Assembly: GCA_963640745.1 (NCBI GenBank)
Contig: CAVIBB010000001.1
Span: 31,773-95,772, forward strand
Direction: 5' to 3'
Length of the DNA: 64,000 bases
Source: Paratractidigestivibacter sp963640745
GTDB taxonomy: Bacteria; Actinomycetota; Coriobacteriia; Coriobacteriales; Atopobiaceae
The position numbers and the translations under genes were made by a program. Positions 8,571 through 16,823 of this stretch are shown here, piece by piece. The notes under the pieces are model-generated. The model was not told the origin of the DNA, did not search any database, and saw only the letters and a list, made by a program, of their open reading frames with translations. Within the stretch, counting starts at the first letter, position 1. Every line of letters starts with the position of its first letter.

Positions 8571-9509
8571 TCAGGCCTCGCCCCTGTCCGGGCGCTCAGA
8601 GACGTCCCCGACCTCGAGCACGGCGTCAAGCGCAGCCGTCTGGCGGCGGATTTTCCACGATATGTAGGCGCACGCGCCCATGTACACCAGGTCGAGCAGC
8701 ACCTCGACGCTGCCCGTCCCCAGCTCCTGGCGCGTCACCACCCCTGCGACCACGCGCGCGACGTCGGCGAGGAACACCGCGCAGCTAATCGCCATAAACG
8801 GCGTGACGCGGCGCGGCCGGTTGGACCCCCAGATCCCGAGCATGGCCACACCCACGTTGATGGCTGCGTCGATCCCATAGCTAATAAGCAGTTGCTCGTA
8901 GCCGTCGACGGAAAGCCCCAGGTCGGAGGCCAGGTCAAGGCCGCCTTGTGCGAAGCACCCGATACCGAGCACGAACGCGACGGCGCCCAAGAGCGCCCCC
9001 TTGACGAGGATGACCTCGGAGAGCAGGTGGAGTGTGCGCTGATCGCCGTTGCGCAGGAAGACCTCGCCGCGCACGCCGCGCTCGTGTTCCTCGGCCACGC
9101 GGTCGGCGAGCTGCGAGCACACGATCACGTACGTCACCGTGCTCAGCAAAACGACGGGGTTAAAAAGCAGAAACGTCCCCATCCCCCAGCCCCACACGAC
9201 GGCCACCAGAATGACGAGCCCCACAAAGTAGCAGAGGTTGCGGTACGGCGTCACACGCGAGGAGTCGTCGGCCGCGCGAAGTCCCAGCCACGCCGTGACC
9301 AGCAGCAACGCTGCCGCGCCCATGATAATGCCGCCATAGGAGTACGCGAGCCAGGCCAACTCCTCGGAAAGCCCCAGCCGGTCGCGGTACCAAAACGCAA
9401 GCGCACCGCCCAGCACAACCACGCCGCCGATGATCGCCATGACGATAGAGACGACGCGCAGCGTGGCCTGGGCAGGCGTGCGCGGTACGGACGGCTGGAT
9501 ATCGTGCAT
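8571..9509 (-). CDS. Hypothetical polytopic membrane protein
   Basis: 312 residues, not recognised. About eight hydrophobic segments alternate with short loops. The N-terminal 15 residues are polar, and a charged cytoplasmic-type loop (E-E-H-E-R-G-V-R-G-E near residue 145) divides two four-helix halves. The C-terminal 25 residues are acidic. GAGAGGA is well placed before the ATG. It has no operon partner: upstream lies the niaR gene end 31 bp away, transcribed the same way, so read-through from the NAD operon is possible. No catalytic or transport signature is visible. Confidence 0.75.
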   Translation of the reverse strand: MHDIQPSVPRTPAQATLRVVSIVMAIIGGVVVLGGALAFWYRDRLGLSEELAWLAYSYGGIIMGAAALLLVTAWLGLRAADDSSRVTPYRNLCYFVGLVILVAVVWGWGMGTFLLFNPVVLLSTVTYVIVCSQLADRVAEEHERGVRGEVFLRNGDQRTLHLLSEVILVKGALLGAVAFVLGIGCFAQGGLDLASDLGLSVDGYEQLLISYGIDAAINVGVAMLGIWGSNRPRRVTPFMAISCAVFLADVARVVAGVVTRQELGTGSVEVLLDLVYMGACAYISWKIRRQTAALDAVLEVGDVSERPDRGEA

Positions 9510-9539
9510 GAGGGTTCCTCTCGTTGGGAGACGAGGGGA

Positions 9540-10088
9540 TTATGCCCCAAACGACTCGCGCTCGAAGTCGGTCTTCTCGGCGAGGAAGCCGGCGTCGGCG
9601 AGGGCGGCCTCGATCTCGTCGAGCACCTCCTCAGACTCAGCCGTCACGTGATGGAAGTGATATCCGCTGGTAATGAGCATGAGCGGGCTCGACTTACCGG
9701 AATGAATCTGGTCCATATAGGCACGCACGTCGCGGCGGCTCGCGATGCCGAGCTCGCAAGAAAGGCGCCCGTAGACGCGGTGGTTGACGAGCACGTCGCG
9801 CACGTGTCCGCCGAGGTCGACGACGAGGTTCAGCTCGTCGGGCGTCTGCTCGACGGTGTGATGACACTTGATGAGCCGGCTCGGCCGCGTGGCCTCGCGC
9901 TCGATAACGTAGCCGCGGTTGGTCGAGTTGATGGGCCAGCCCTGGCTGCGCAGCAGCGCGATGTCCTGCACGACGACCTGGCGAGAAACGCCCGCCGCCT
10001 GAGCGAGCGCGGCCCCCGACGTGGGCGCCGAGGCCGAGGTCAGAATGCCGAGGATCTGCTCACGGCGCTTATCGCCCGCAGCGCTCAC
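9540..10088 (-). CDS. niaR: Transcription repressor NiaR (HTH plus 3H domain)
   Basis: 182 residues. An N-terminal winged helix-turn-helix of the HTH_11 type (R-R-E-Q-I-L-G-I-L, then G-V-S-R-Q-V-V-V-Q-D-I) is followed by the 3H domain, named for its three conserved histidines (I-K-C-H-H, the H of G-G-H-V-R-D, and Y-H-F-H-H). NiaR/YrxA proteins bind nicotinic acid and repress NAD synthesis and niacin uptake genes. The GTG start overlaps the nadC stop by four bases (GTGA), with GGAGG 9 nt upstream, so it is translationally coupled and is the last gene of nadABC-niaR. It should autoregulate the operon from the site upstream of nadA. Confidence 0.92.
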   Translation of the reverse strand: MSAAGDKRREQILGILTSASAPTSGAALAQAAGVSRQVVVQDIALLRSQGWPINSTNRGYVIEREATRPSRLIKCHHTVEQTPDELNLVVDLGGHVRDVLVNHRVYGRLSCELGIASRRDVRAYMDQIHSGKSSPLMLITSGYHFHHVTAESEEVLDEIEAALADAGFLAEKTDFERESFGA

Positions 10089-10939
10089 TCGAAGACCTCC
10101 AGGTGCTTGAGCGAGAGATCCAGAATGCCGGCCGAGTGCGTCAATGCGCCGCAGCTCACGACGTCGACGCCGAGGTCGACGTAGTTGGCGGCGTTCTCGG
10201 CGCTCACGTTGCCGCTCGCCTCGACGGTCGCGCGGCCGCCGATGAGGGCGATAGCCTCGGCCATGACATCGTGGCCCATGTTGTCGAGCATGATGATGTC
10301 GGCGCCGGCCTCGACAGCCTCGCGAACCATGTCGAGCGACTCGCACTCGACCTCGACCTTGGCGGTAAAGGGCGCCGTCGCGCGCGCGGCCGCGACCGCC
10401 GCTGCGACGCCGCCGGCCGCGTCGATGTGGTTGTCCTTGAGCATCACGGCGTCGGAGAGGCCCGCGCGATGCAGCCCACCGCCGCCCAAACGCACCGCCT
10501 CGCGCTCAAAGATGCGCAGGCCAGGGGTGGTCTTTCTCGTGCAGACGAGGCGCGTCTTCGTTCCCTCGAAAAGCCGCGCGATGCGGTGGGTGTATGTGGC
10601 GATGCCGCTCATGCGCTGGAGGAAGTTCAGCGCCGTGCGTTCCCCTTCCAGCAGCACGCGCACGTCGCCCTCGACCGTGGCGATGTGCTGGCCGCGCGCA
10701 ACCTCGTCGCCGTCGTCGACGAGCGCGTCCACCGTCGTGCCGGCGTCAATCAGCTCGAAGACGCGCGCGAACACGCCGAGGCCCGCAATCACGCCGTCCT
10801 GCTTGGCGATGAGCTGTACGCGCCCGCGACGCGGCTCGGGCATCACGGCCATGGTGCTAAGGTCGCCGGCCGGCATATCCTCCTCAAGGGCCAGAAGAAT
10901 GGCGGAGTCCATCTTTGCCTGAAGCATCGGATCGGTCAT
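10085..10939 (-). CDS. nadC: Nicotinate-nucleotide pyrophosphorylase (quinolinate phosphoribosyltransferase)
   Basis: 284 residues, the normal family length. Cytoplasmic enzyme converting quinolinate and PRPP to nicotinate mononucleotide, the third step of de novo NAD synthesis. Visible motifs are E-E-D-M-P-A-G-D-L-S near the N-terminus, R-T-A-L-N-F-L-Q-R-M-S-G-I-A, T-R-K-T-T-P-G-L-R, H-R-A-G-L-S-D, L-K-D-N-H-I and V-E-V-E-C. The start at 10939 follows AAAGGA; upstream in-frame sequence overlaps nadB and is not coding. It lies 26 bp after nadB and overlaps niaR by four bases. Confidence 0.96.
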   Translation of the reverse strand: MTDPMLQAKMDSAILLALEEDMPAGDLSTMAVMPEPRRGRVQLIAKQDGVIAGLGVFARVFELIDAGTTVDALVDDGDEVARGQHIATVEGDVRVLLEGERTALNFLQRMSGIATYTHRIARLFEGTKTRLVCTRKTTPGLRIFEREAVRLGGGGLHRAGLSDAVMLKDNHIDAAGGVAAAVAAARATAPFTAKVEVECESLDMVREAVEAGADIIMLDNMGHDVMAEAIALIGGRATVEASGNVSAENAANYVDLGVDVVSCGALTHSAGILDLSLKHLEVFE

Positions 10940-10965
10940 CGTATCCGTCCTTTCTTGCCTGAGCT

Positions 10966-12264
10966 TTAGCAGTCGGCGCCGCAGAGAAGCGCCACGTCGG
11001 TCACGTCTCGAGAGCCCGCCACGAAGCGGCTCCGCGCGCTCGCGGCCACGGCGAGCTGGGCGGCGGTGTCGGCGGCGAAGCGGTCGCGCATGATCTTGTC
11101 GGCGGCGCGCTGGGCAAAGACCAGTCCCTCGAGCAGGCTGTTCGACGCCAGGCGGTTGCGCCCGTGCACCCCGTTGCAGCATGTCTCGCCGGCGGCGAAG
11201 AGATGCGGCAGCGTGGTCTCGGAGTCGGAGTTCACGTGGATGCCGCCCATAAAGTAGTGTTGGGCGGGCACGACGGGCACCGGCTCACGGAAGATATCGT
11301 ATCCCTCCTGGCGGCACTGCTCGCAGATGTGCGTGAAGTGGTTCTCGAGCTCGGAGCGAGCCACGTTCTCGAAGCTCAGCCACACGTGCTCGGAGCCGTC
11401 GCGGCGCATCTGGGCCAGGATGTTCGCCGAGACCACGTCGCGCGGCTGGAGCTCGTCGCAGAAGCGCTCGCCCGCGGCGTTGAGCAGGATGGCGCCCTCG
11501 CCGCGCGCCGATTCGCTGATGAGGAAGCTGCGGCCCGGCTTGCCCGTCCAGAGCGTGGTGGGGTGGATCTGCACGAAGTCCATGTGCTCGAGCAGCACGC
11601 CGTGCTCGGCCGCCACGCGGCACCCGTCGCCCGTGAGGCAGGGGTAGTTCGTCGAGTGCTTGTAGAGGCCGCCCACGCCGCCTGTGGCGAGAACCGTCGC
11701 GTCGGCGTTTATCTGCAGCTGCCCGCCCGCGGCGTCCTCGGCCAGGAGGCCGCGGCACACGCGAGTCCCGGCCTCGTCGAAGCCCTCGAGAATGTCCGTC
11801 ATGCAAGTATTCTCGAGCACGGTCGCGTTGGGCAGCTCGCGCACGCACGCGAGCAGGTGCGTGGTGATCTCCTCGCCGGTGATGTCCTCGTGATAGACGA
11901 TGCGTGGACGGGAGTGGGCGCCCTCGCGGGTGTAATCGAGCTCGCCCGTGGCCGTGCGCGCAAAGCGAACACCGCGCTTGACCAGGTCGTCGATGATGGG
12001 CCGACTCGCGCGGATCATCATATCGACGGACTCCAGGCGGTTCTCGTAGTGGCCCGCGCGCAGCGTGTCCTCAAAGAAGGACTCGTAGTCGTCGGCATCG
12101 TGCAGCACGCAGATCCCGCCCTGCGCGAGCATCGAGTCGCACTCATCCACGGTCGTCTTGGCAAGAAGCACGACGTTGAGGGCGCGCGGCAGGTTGAGCG
12201 CGCAGTAGAGCCCCGCCACGCCGCAGCCGACGATGACGACGTCGCAGTCGATGGTCTTCTTCAT
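10966..12264 (-). CDS. nadB: L-aspartate oxidase, short form
   Basis: 432 residues. FAD-dependent oxidation of L-aspartate to iminoaspartate, the first step of NAD synthesis. The N-terminal dinucleotide fold reads V-I-V-G-C-G-V-A-G-L-Y. The capping-domain and active-site segments S-E-S-A-R-G-E-G-A and H-V-N-S-D-S-E-T-T are intact, as is the late FAD motif N-R-L-A-S-N-S-L-L-E-G-L. It ends about 100 residues earlier than typical NadB (about 530), lacking most of the C-terminal three-helix bundle. That domain is absent in some lineages and is not needed for FAD binding, so I call it functional. It starts 12 bp after the nadA stop. Confidence 0.93.
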   Translation of the reverse strand: MKKTIDCDVVIVGCGVAGLYCALNLPRALNVVLLAKTTVDECDSMLAQGGICVLHDADDYESFFEDTLRAGHYENRLESVDMMIRASRPIIDDLVKRGVRFARTATGELDYTREGAHSRPRIVYHEDITGEEITTHLLACVRELPNATVLENTCMTDILEGFDEAGTRVCRGLLAEDAAGGQLQINADATVLATGGVGGLYKHSTNYPCLTGDGCRVAAEHGVLLEHMDFVQIHPTTLWTGKPGRSFLISESARGEGAILLNAAGERFCDELQPRDVVSANILAQMRRDGSEHVWLSFENVARSELENHFTHICEQCRQEGYDIFREPVPVVPAQHYFMGGIHVNSDSETTLPHLFAAGETCCNGVHGRNRLASNSLLEGLVFAQRAADKIMRDRFAADTAAQLAVAASARSRFVAGSRDVTDVALLCGADC

Positions 12265-12276
12265 GGTCGCCGCCCC

Positions 12277-13203
12277 CTACTTGGCGTACTCGAGCATGAG
12301 ATCGAGGGCGCGGGTCGAGCCGGAGACGACGCCTTCGTCGGGCAGGCCGACCTCGCCCGAGCCGTCGCGCAGGCACGCAAGGACCTTGTCGGCCGTGACG
12401 CGTGCCATGTTCGGGCAGATGGGGCAGGTCTTCGGGAACCAGAAGCGCTTGCCGGTGCCCTCGGTCTGGCGCTCGAGCTCATGGATCACGCCGTGGACCG
12501 TCGCGATGATGAAGTCGCTGGCGTCACTCGCCACCGCCTCGGCGATGATCTGCGAGGTAGAGCCCACGAAGTCGGCCTCCTTGAGCACCCAGTCGCCGCA
12601 CTCGGGGTGAGCGAGCACGCGGGCGCCGGGATGCTCGGCGCGGGCGGCCTCGATCTCGGCGAGCTCGATGGCCTCGTGCGTGGGACAGAACCCGTCGTTC
12701 AGGATCACGTTCTTCTCGGGCACCTGCAGCGCGACGTAGTGGCCCAGGTTCATGTCCGGGATAAAGAGGACGTTCTTCTGCGGCAGCCCGCGCACGATCT
12801 TTACCGCGTTCGAAGACGTTACGCACACGTCTGACCAGGCCTTCATTTGCGAGGTCGAGTTCACGTAGCAGGCCACCGCGAGGTCGTCGCCGTACTTGGC
12901 GCGGGCCGCGTCGATCGTCGCCTTCTGGACCATGTGCGCCATCGGGCAGTCCGCCGTCGGCTCGGGCATGAGCACGCGCTTGCCGGGACTCAGCAGCTTC
13001 GCGCTCTCGGCCATAAAGTGAACGCCGCAGAACACGAGCGTCTTGCAGTCGAGGGTCGCGGCCTTCTTTGAGAGAAAGAACGAGTCGCCGATGTAGTCGG
13101 CGAGCTCCTGGGCGTCCGGCGTCACGTAGTAGTGCGCGAGGATCACCGCGTCCTGTTCCTGTTTGAGCCGCTCGACTTCCGCGCGCATCTCGTCAGATAC
13201 CAT
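12277..13203 (-). CDS. nadA: Quinolinate synthase
   Basis: 308 residues. [4Fe-4S] enzyme condensing iminoaspartate with dihydroxyacetone phosphate to quinolinate. Motifs: I-L-A-H-Y-Y near residue 25, C-G-V-H-F-M-A-E-S-A-K with the first cluster cysteine, A-C-Y-V-N-S-T-S, H-P-E-C, and the C-terminal C-P-I-C-P-N-M with the last cysteine. I chose the ATG at 13203 because AGGAAGG lies 6 nt upstream; two earlier in-frame or near starts give worse spacing. First gene of nadABC-niaR, with its promoter at 13261-13289. Confidence 0.96.
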   Translation of the reverse strand: MVSDEMRAEVERLKQEQDAVILAHYYVTPDAQELADYIGDSFFLSKKAATLDCKTLVFCGVHFMAESAKLLSPGKRVLMPEPTADCPMAHMVQKATIDAARAKYGDDLAVACYVNSTSQMKAWSDVCVTSSNAVKIVRGLPQKNVLFIPDMNLGHYVALQVPEKNVILNDGFCPTHEAIELAEIEAARAEHPGARVLAHPECGDWVLKEADFVGSTSQIIAEAVASDASDFIIATVHGVIHELERQTEGTGKRFWFPKTCPICPNMARVTADKVLACLRDGSGEVGLPDEGVVSGSTRALDLMLEYAK

Positions 13204-13260
13204 GCCATGCCTTCCTGCCACGGTCGGCCCCCACCGACCCACTCGGCCAAAACGCTTGAC

Positions 13261-13296
13261 AGTATGGCACGTGACTTTACAGGTGACAAGACAGTG
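13261..13296 (-). promoter_or_regulatory. nadA promoter with candidate NiaR operator
   Basis: On the minus strand TTGTCA (13284-13289) and CATACT (13261-13266) are 17 bp apart. The -35 lies inside ACTGTCTTGTCACCTGT (13279-13295), whose TGTCTTG-CACCTGT layout resembles the NiaR operators I recall from Firmicutes. Promoter is from sequence; operator identity is inference. Confidence 0.6.
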
Positions 13297-13362
13297 GCAA
13301 AGAACACATTTTCGGCGCCACGCCTGCGAACTCTGACTTTTGCAATCACAGGGCGGGCGAAC

Positions 13363-13911
13363 TCAGCGCGAAAGCGAGTAGGAAAGCTCGGTAAGCGCCG
13401 AGACGACCTCATCAGCGAGAGATTCAACCCCAGACGTCACGCGCCGAGCCGCGTCGCCGACGCCCTGAGCCGAGGAAACGTACTCCCCCACGGTCTCGAT
13501 GACGTCCGACACGGGATTCGACGAATCCCGCTCGGTCGCGGAGCCCGCCTCGTCTTCCGTCGCGGAAATCGCAGCCGCCGCCGTAGTCGAAGCCGCCGTA
13601 GAGGCCTTCGAAACGACACCCGCGACGCTCGTCCACACGAGGCTCACCACAAACGCAACCGCTAAAAGCGCAAGAAGCACGCCCGCAACCTTAAGGCTCA
13701 GGCGGCTCCCCCGATCAAGCACGCGCTCGTAGCGAGTGGTGCGCGAGGCGCCGACCTGTTGCGGAGGCGACGCCACGGGAGCGGGCGCCGGGCCGGTCGC
13801 GGCCGTTCGAACCTGCGGAGATTGAACGGCAGTCCTATCGGCCGCACCGTATGACGCGCCGTATGACGTGCCATCTACCTGGTCATATCCGTCGTAATTC
13901 CCGTAAGCCAT
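13363..13911 (-). CDS. Hypothetical single-pass membrane protein
   Basis: 182 residues, not recognised. Residues 1-60 are polar and rich in Tyr, Gly, Pro and Ala (M-A-Y-G-N-Y-D-G-Y-D), without a signal peptide. One membrane helix lies at about residues 78-102 (V-A-G-V-L-L-A-L-L-A-V-A-F-V-V-S-L-V-W). The remaining 80 residues are Ser/Thr/Ala/Glu-rich and predicted mostly helical. GGAGGA precedes the ATG at 13911; longer in-frame extensions lack a ribosome site. The gene is followed by the nadA promoter region and preceded by a divergent MarR gene. Orientation and function unknown. Confidence 0.7.
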   Translation of the reverse strand: MAYGNYDGYDQVDGTSYGASYGAADRTAVQSPQVRTAATGPAPAPVASPPQQVGASRTTRYERVLDRGSRLSLKVAGVLLALLAVAFVVSLVWTSVAGVVSKASTAASTTAAAAISATEDEAGSATERDSSNPVSDVIETVGEYVSSAQGVGDAARRVTSGVESLADEVVSALTELSYSLSR

Positions 13912-14112
13912 CGCAGTCCTCCGCTCGCCGGCGCCGTTTCGCGCCCGTACAGTCTCCCCCCCATCGCCCTTGCGACCGCCACAGCCGGCGCGATCCCACC
14001 GTATTCCCATGCCGTGTGTGGGCTTTGTGACGAGTGCGCCGCGCCGCCTCCGCTCGCCGCCGTAGGGAAATAATCTCACACGGTCAATATCTTCTAGTGT
14101 AAGGGGGTTTCA

Positions 14113-14589
14113 GTGGAAGCAGACATCGAGCCGACCGACGAGCAGCGCGCGCTCATGCATGAGCTCTTCGGCCAGCTCTTCCACTTCAGCCACAGCATCA
14201 AGCCGGACTTCCGCAACGCCACCCGCGGAGAGATGGCGGTGCTCCTCATGCTGCATCTCGCAGAAGGGGCGGGCGACCCGCCGCTCACCCCAAGCGTCAT
14301 CGCCGAGCGTGCCCACCTCACGTCCGCCCGCACGGCCAATGTCCTGCGCACCCTTGAGGAGAAGGGCTGGATCGTCCGCGAGCATGCGACCGACGACCGC
14401 CGCCGCGTGACCGTCACGCTCACCGAGGCCGGAGACGCCGAGCGCAAGCGCCGCCGCCGCGACTTCGAAGAGCACGCCGCGGCCTTTATCGCGCGCCTCG
14501 GCGAAGACGACGCGCGCGAGGCAATCCGCATCCTCAAGCGCTGCAACGAAATCGTCGAGGACGAACGAAAGGAGGCGAACGCCCGATGA
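14113..14589 (+). CDS. MarR family transcriptional regulator
   Basis: 158 residues with the MarR winged helix: L-T-P-S-V-I-A-E-R-A-H-L-T-S-A-R-T-A-N-V-L-R-T-L as helix-turn-helix and D-D-R-R-R-V-T-V-T-L-T as the wing. The GTG start has AGGGGG 7 nt upstream. Its TGA overlaps the ATG of the ABC exporter gene (ATGA), so the three genes form one operon. This arrangement normally means the regulator represses the exporter and is released by a transported drug or metabolite. The 200 bp upstream contain no other gene; an ACAC...GTGT dyad at about 14075-14098 could be its operator (weak). Confidence 0.9.
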   Translation: MEADIEPTDEQRALMHELFGQLFHFSHSIKPDFRNATRGEMAVLLMLHLAEGAGDPPLTPSVIAERAHLTSARTANVLRTLEEKGWIVREHATDDRRRVTVTLTEAGDAERKRRRRDFEEHAAAFIARLGEDDAREAIRILKRCNEIVEDERKEANAR

Positions 14590-16823
14590 GGATCCTCAAA
14601 CTCTTCCGCAATCACATTCCGGCGCTCATCGCCGCCATCGCGCTCACCATCATCAGCTGCAACGCCGACCTCACGCTGCCCACCTACATGTCTGAGATCG
14701 TCGACGTGGGCATCCAGCAGGGCGGCATCGAGAGCCCCGTGCCTTCGACTATCCGCGCCCAGTCCCTCGAGGACCTTAAGATGTTTATGTCCGAGGAGGA
14801 CGCAGCCGCCGTCGAGGCCGCCTACTCCGCCGCCGATGCCGACGGCATCCGCGCCTACACGGGCACCGAGGCCGACCGCGTCGACGACAGTGCCCTGGCC
14901 AGCGCCATGAGCCTGCCCGAGACGGTCGCCCTCTCCCTTGAGCAGGGCGTCGACGCGAGCTCCACGGGCGCCGGCCTTTCCGGCACCGTCACGCTCGACC
15001 AGATCCGTCAGGCATACGACGCGGGCATCATCACCAAGGACCAGCTGGTCAACGGCGCCGAGTCCATGGCCGACGCCATGGGCGAGATGGGCGGCTCCAT
15101 CGTCGAGCAGCGCGCCATAAGCTACGTGAGCGCCGAATACGAGGCGCAGGGCATCAGCCTCACCGACGTCCAAAACACCTACCTCGCCAGCATGTCGCTC
15201 AAGATGTTCGGGCTTTGCGCCGTGAGCCTCGTGGCCACCGTGCTTTTGGGCGCCGTCGCCTCCCACACCGCGAGCACCATCGCCCGTGACCTGCGCCGCG
15301 AGACCTTCGGCCGCGTCATGCGCTTCTCGCCGGCCGAGGTCGGCAAGTTCAGCCAGGCCTCGCTCATCACCCGCTGCACGAACGACATCCAGCAGATCCA
15401 GATGGCCGCGACCCTCTTTATCCGCATGGTCCTCATGGCGCCGATCATGGGCATCGTGGCCGTCATGCGCGTCGTCGCCACCTCGACGGGCCTCGAGTGG
15501 ACCATCGGCGTGGCCGTCATCGCCGTGTGCGCCGTGGTCGGCGTGCTCATGGGCCTCACCATGCCCAAGTTCAAGAAGATGCAGCGCTACGTGGATCGCG
15601 TAAACCTCGTCGCGCGCGAGATGCTCGACGGCGTCATGCCCATCCGCGCCTTCGGCCGCCAGGACCACGAGCTCGAGCGTTTCGACGACGCGAGTCGCGA
15701 CCTCATGGAGACGCAGCTCTTTACCAACCGTGCCATGAGCTTCATGATGCCGCTCATGATGCTCGTCATGAACTGCGTGACCGTGCTCATCGTCTGGGCC
15801 GGCAGCCACGGCGTGAACGACGGCGTCATGCAGGTCGGCAACATGATGGCCTTTATCTCCTACACCATGCAGATCGTCATGGCGTTCATGATCCTCACCA
15901 TGGTCTCGGTCATGCTGCCGCGCGCCGAGGTCGCCTGCGAGCGCGTCGACGAGGTTCTCTCCACAAAGAGCTCCATCACCGAGCCCGCCTCGCCGGCAAG
16001 AATCGCCGACGACGCCCCGCGCGGCTCGCTCGAGTTCCGCGACGTCGCCTTCCGCTACCCCGACGGTGACGAGGGCGTGGTCTCGCACGTGAGCTTCACG
16101 GTCGACGCCGGCCAGATGCTCGGCATCATCGGCTCGACCGGCTCGGGCAAGTCCACGCTCGTCCAGCTCATCCCGCGCCTCTACGACGTCACGGAGGGCC
16201 AGGTCATGCTCGATGGCGTCGACGTGCGCGACCTCTCCCTCTCCGACCTGCGCGGCCGCATCGGCTACATCCCCCAGCAGGGCATGCTCTTCTCGGGCAC
16301 GGTCGAGTCCAACCTCAAGTTCGCCGGCGACTCGGTGAGCGACGAGGACATGCGCGAGGCCGCCCGCGTGGCCCAGGCAACCGAGTTCATCGAGGAGCGC
16401 GAGGTCGGCTACGGCTCCCCCATCTCCCAGGGCGGCGGGAACGTCTCGGGCGGCCAGCGCCAGCGCCTCTCCATCGCGCGCGCACTTGCAAAGAAGCCCG
16501 AGGTCGTGGTGTTCGACGACTCCTTCAGCGCGCTCGACTACAAGACCGACGCACGCCTGCGTGACGAGCTCGCGCGCACCCAGACCGAGGCGGCGCTCGT
16601 GGTGGTCGCCCAGCGCATCGCCACGATCATGCACGCCGATCAGATCGTCGTCCTCGACGAGGGCACCGTCGTCGGCCAGGGCACGCACGAGGAGCTTCTC
16701 CGCAGCTGCCCGGCTTATCTCGAGATCGCCCAGTCGCAGCTCTCCGCGAGCGAGCTCGGGCTCACCGAGGAGGAAATCTCCGCCGTCATGGACGGCGCAA
16801 AGAAGGAAGGAGGCGACCGCTAA
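14586..16823 (+). CDS. ABC exporter half-transporter, degenerate-site subunit
   Basis: 745 residues, a type IV ABC exporter with six membrane helices and a C-terminal ATPase. Walker A is G-S-T-G-S-G-K-S-T and the signature is N-V-S-G-G-Q-R-Q-R. Walker B ends F-D-D-S-F-S-A-L-D, with aspartate in place of the catalytic glutamate, as in the degenerate subunit of TM287/288-type and BmrCD-type heterodimers. An unusually long segment of about 150 residues (about 45-195) sits between helices 1 and 2 and should be extracellular. It overlaps marR by four bases upstream and its partner by one base downstream. Likely multidrug or lipid-like substrate; not determinable. Confidence 0.92.
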   Translation: MRILKLFRNHIPALIAAIALTIISCNADLTLPTYMSEIVDVGIQQGGIESPVPSTIRAQSLEDLKMFMSEEDAAAVEAAYSAADADGIRAYTGTEADRVDDSALASAMSLPETVALSLEQGVDASSTGAGLSGTVTLDQIRQAYDAGIITKDQLVNGAESMADAMGEMGGSIVEQRAISYVSAEYEAQGISLTDVQNTYLASMSLKMFGLCAVSLVATVLLGAVASHTASTIARDLRRETFGRVMRFSPAEVGKFSQASLITRCTNDIQQIQMAATLFIRMVLMAPIMGIVAVMRVVATSTGLEWTIGVAVIAVCAVVGVLMGLTMPKFKKMQRYVDRVNLVAREMLDGVMPIRAFGRQDHELERFDDASRDLMETQLFTNRAMSFMMPLMMLVMNCVTVLIVWAGSHGVNDGVMQVGNMMAFISYTMQIVMAFMILTMVSVMLPRAEVACERVDEVLSTKSSITEPASPARIADDAPRGSLEFRDVAFRYPDGDEGVVSHVSFTVDAGQMLGIIGSTGSGKSTLVQLIPRLYDVTEGQVMLDGVDVRDLSLSDLRGRIGYIPQQGMLFSGTVESNLKFAGDSVSDEDMREAARVAQATEFIEEREVGYGSPISQGGGNVSGGQRQRLSIARALAKKPEVVVFDDSFSALDYKTDARLRDELARTQTEAALVVVAQRIATIMHADQIVVLDEGTVVGQGTHEELLRSCPAYLEIAQSQLSASELGLTEEEISAVMDGAKKEGGDR

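Noticed and set aside
10966..12264. nadB as a pseudogene
   Set aside because: The missing C-terminal bundle is not accompanied by a frameshift and all catalytic segments are intact.
14094..16688. 864-residue open frame antisense to the marR-ABC operon
   Set aside because: Composition is His/Asp/Ala/Gly-rich shadow sequence; the plus-strand genes have full motif sets.
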